Assembly (NCBI GenBank): GCA_017546745.1
Contig: JAFYRZ010000038.1
Span: forward strand, 1-7,914
From: Clostridia bacterium
Lineage (GTDB): Bacteria; Bacillota_A; Clostridia; Oscillospirales; CAG-272
Direction: 5' to 3'
Length of the DNA: 7,914 nucleotides
Of this stretch, positions 6,703 through 7,914 are shown in pieces. Position numbers and translations under genes: made by a program. The notes beneath the pieces were generated by a model. It ran no database searches and was not told the DNA's origin. It was given only the letters and a program-made list of their open reading frames with translations. Position 1 is the stretch's first letter, and every line of letters starts with the position of its first letter.

Positions 6703-7607
6703 TTTTTATCACCTCCCGCGCTTTTTCCCGTCACGGCAAGAAAAACGTCGTCCATTTTCCCCTTGGTTATCTCGTAGTCAACGAACAATTCGGGGGTCTT
6801 TAGGATCAGCTCGGTTGCGACGCGCGTGTTGGGCAGGCTTATTCTGTAAGCGTCCGCGACCCTCTCGTATCGGTAGCCGAGCGCGGAGATCCTCGCCTCG
6901 TCTTGTCCGTAGACGGTAATATAGTCCTCGGCATATTTCGTTTTTAATTCGTGTGGCGAGCCCTGTGCGACAGCCCTTCCTCGGTCGATTATCAAAATGC
7001 GGTCGGCCTCTGCCGCCTCCTCCATGTAGTGGGTGGTGAGAAGCACTGTCATGCCCTCTGCTTTGCGAAGCTCGCTAACCGTCTGCCAAAGCATCGCCCT
7101 CGTCTTTGGGTCAAGGCCCATTGTGGGCTCGTCGAGTATCAGTATTTTCGGTCTGTGTATCAAAGCACGCGCAAGGTCGACCCTACGTCTTTGTCCGCCG
7201 GAGAGCTGTGAGAGCGGGCGGTCTAAAATCTCCGTAAGGTCAAAAATACGGCACAGCTCGCAGAGCCTTTCCGAAAGCTCCTCACCGAAAATTCCGTAAA
7301 GCGCGCCTCGCGAGCGCAGATTGTCGCGCGCAGAGAGCGACAGGTCAAGAGCCGATGACTGAAATACGACCCCTATCCTTTCCTGAATACTGCCGCGCGC
7401 ACCTCTCGCGCTTTCACCGTCGATGAAGATTTCCCCGCCGTCGGGGCGCACCTCACCGCAGATTATTCCGATCGCGGTTGATTTTCCCGCACCGTTTGCA
7501 CCGAGAAGGGCGAAAAGCTCACCGCGCCTTATGCAAAATGAAAGACCGTCGAGCGCCCGTATTTTTCCAAAGCTTTTTGTAAGCCCGTCGACTGTTATGG
7601 CATACAT
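6699..7607 (-). CDS. ABC transporter ATP-binding protein (DrrA/NodI-like exporter ATPase)
   Basis: This cytoplasmic ATPase powers the adjacent ABC-2 permease. Counting from the preferred start (302 residues), it has every nucleotide-binding motif: Walker A GANGAGKST (36-44), Q-loop Gln83 in GVVFQSS, signature LSGGQRRRVDLARAL (135-149), Walker B ILILDEP (155-161) with catalytic Glu160, the D-loop MGLD, and the switch His193 in TTHYMEEA. The C-terminal region of about 90 residues, ending MDDVFLAVTGK, is characteristic of DrrA-type drug and polyketide exporters. Two in-frame ATGs are possible. The one at 7613 abuts the Shine-Dalgarno AGGAGGT with no spacing, while the one at 7607 has six bases, so the protein probably starts MYAITVDGL. 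It is the first gene of a two-gene operon transcribed away from pheS. The substrate is unknown. Confidence 0.93.
   Translation of the reverse strand: MYAITVDGLTKSFGKIRALDGLSFCIRRGELFALLGANGAGKSTAIGIICGEVRPDGGEIFIDGESARGARGSIQERIGVVFQSSALDLSLSARDNLRSRGALYGIFGEELSERLCELCRIFDLTEILDRPLSQLSGGQRRRVDLARALIHRPKILILDEPTMGLDPKTRAMLWQTVSELRKAEGMTVLLTTHYMEEAAEADRILIIDRGRAVAQGSPHELKTKYAEDYITVYGQDEARISALGYRYERVADAYRISLPNTRVATELILKTPELFVDYEITKGKMDDVFLAVTGKSAGGDKK
6711..6717 (-). promoter_or_regulatory. ribosome binding site of the ABC permease
   Basis: On the minus strand GGGAGGT sits eight bases before the permease ATG (6702-6700). It lies inside the last codons of the ATPase gene. It fixes the permease start and supports coupled translation of the pair. 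Confidence 0.75.
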
Positions 7608-7613
7608 CTCCAT

Positions 7614-7620
7614 ACCTCCT
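7614..7620 (-). promoter_or_regulatory. ribosome binding site that decides the ABC ATPase start
   Basis: AGGAGGT on the minus strand is a near-perfect match to the anti-Shine-Dalgarno. It touches the first possible ATG (7613-7611) and lies six bases from the second (7607-7605), so the second is the likely start. Confidence 0.75.
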
Positions 7621-7632
7621 TTTTTTATTATA

Positions 7633-7662
7633 ATACTACACCGTCCGGAGGGGATAAATCAA
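7633..7662 (-). promoter_or_regulatory. candidate promoter for the ABC exporter operon
   Basis: On the minus strand TTGATT (7662-7657) is followed after 18 bases by TAGTAT (7638-7633), which would start transcription near 7626, just ahead of the AGGAGGT. An overlapping perfect TATAAT (7632-7627) is also present, but it has no good -35 and would place the start on the ribosome binding site. The choice between the two -10 elements is uncertain. Confidence 0.45.
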
Positions 7663-7739
7663 GCGATTTTCGTAATCGGTAATTTTTAGGCGCTATGCGG
7701 TTGAAAAAAACAAAATTTTATATATTCATATCCTAAATC

Positions 7740-7768
7740 TTGACAAATCGCGCGTTATGATATATAAT
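7740..7768 (+). promoter_or_regulatory. perfect consensus sigma-A promoter for pheS
   Basis: TTGACA (7740-7745) and TATAAT (7763-7768) are separated by exactly 17 bases: both hexamers and the spacing match the consensus. Transcription should start near 7775, giving a leader of about 43 AT-rich bases before the pheS ATG. This is too short for a T-box riboswitch. Confidence 0.88.
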
Positions 7769-7817
7769 ATTTTAATGTATAAATATTTTATGTTTAAAAC
7801 CCGAAAGGAATCAGAAA

Positions 7818-7914
7818 ATGCAGGCAAGGATAGACGAACTCAGAGTTATCTTCAAAAACGCTCTTGCGGCGGCAACCGACGCGGATGCGCTTGAAGCACT
7901 CAGAATAGATTTTC
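7818..7914 (+). CDS. pheS: phenylalanyl-tRNA synthetase alpha chain, 3'-truncated by the window edge
   Basis: PheS is the catalytic subunit of the (alpha-beta)2 enzyme that charges tRNA-Phe. Only the first 32 residues are in the window: MQARIDELRVIFKNALAAAT and on to ALEALRIDF. They match the N-terminal coiled-coil arm of PheS, where a helix rich in Leu, Ala and charged residues is followed by 'xxALExLRxxF/Y' just before the conserved LGKKG segment. That next segment would fall outside the window. The start is supported by AAAGGA (7804-7809) with eight bases of spacing and by the consensus promoter upstream. pheT is expected downstream. The call rests on a short stretch, so it is good but not certain. 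Confidence 0.78.
   Translation, partial: MQARIDELRVIFKNALAAATDADALEALRIDF

Noticed and set aside
1..7914. CRISPR arrays, tRNA or rRNA genes, insertion sequences, integrases, phage or toxin-antitoxin genes
   Set aside because: No regularly spaced repeats, cloverleaf sequences, transposase-like frames or terminal inverted repeats were seen. All gaps are under 210 bases and are accounted for by promoters and terminators.

Overview
The window is a stretch of ordinary bacterial chromosome, densely packed with housekeeping genes. It most likely comes from an anaerobic Firmicute of class Clostridia. That placement is an inference. It rests on strong AGGAGG-type ribosome binding sites, sigma-A style promoters, an HPr protein with both His15 and the Firmicute-type Ser46 site, frequent ATA/AGA/AGG codons, and an rsmD-coaD pair of the kind common in Firmicutes. 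I see no sign of a mobile element, CRISPR array, tRNA, rRNA or prophage. Base composition and codon use look even throughout.

Layout, left to right. (1) The 3' three quarters of trmD (tRNA m1G37 methyltransferase) enters from the left edge. Four bases later comes a 591-residue multi-pass membrane protein of the O-antigen ligase/polymerase type. (2) After an AT-rich gap of 137 bases carrying a good promoter, ptsH (HPr) stands alone and ends at a hairpin terminator. (3) uvrC, rsmD and coaD follow as a tight overlapping operon: excision repair nuclease, 16S rRNA m2G966 methyltransferase and phosphopantetheine adenylyltransferase. It ends in a perfect 15-bp inverted repeat that acts as a shared terminator with the next unit. 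(4) On the minus strand, converging on coaD, is a two-gene ABC-2 type exporter (ATPase then permease, 4-base overlap). (5) A 204-base divergent intergenic region carries a perfect consensus promoter that drives pheS (phenylalanyl-tRNA synthetase alpha chain), of which only the first 32 codons are present.

The genes do not form one pathway. Translation (trmD, rsmD, pheS), DNA repair (uvrC), CoA synthesis (coaD) and sugar/carbon signalling (ptsH) sit together as core genes. Two accessory functions are interleaved: the surface-polymer membrane protein and the ABC exporter.

I found no convincing previously undescribed system. The points most worth a second look are: a Glu where TrmD normally carries its catalytic Asp; the O-antigen-ligase-like gene coupled to trmD; mutually exclusive hairpins between ptsH and uvrC; and the pheS leader, which lacks a T-box and whose predicted transcription start falls on an AUG opening a short Tyr/Phe-containing frame.
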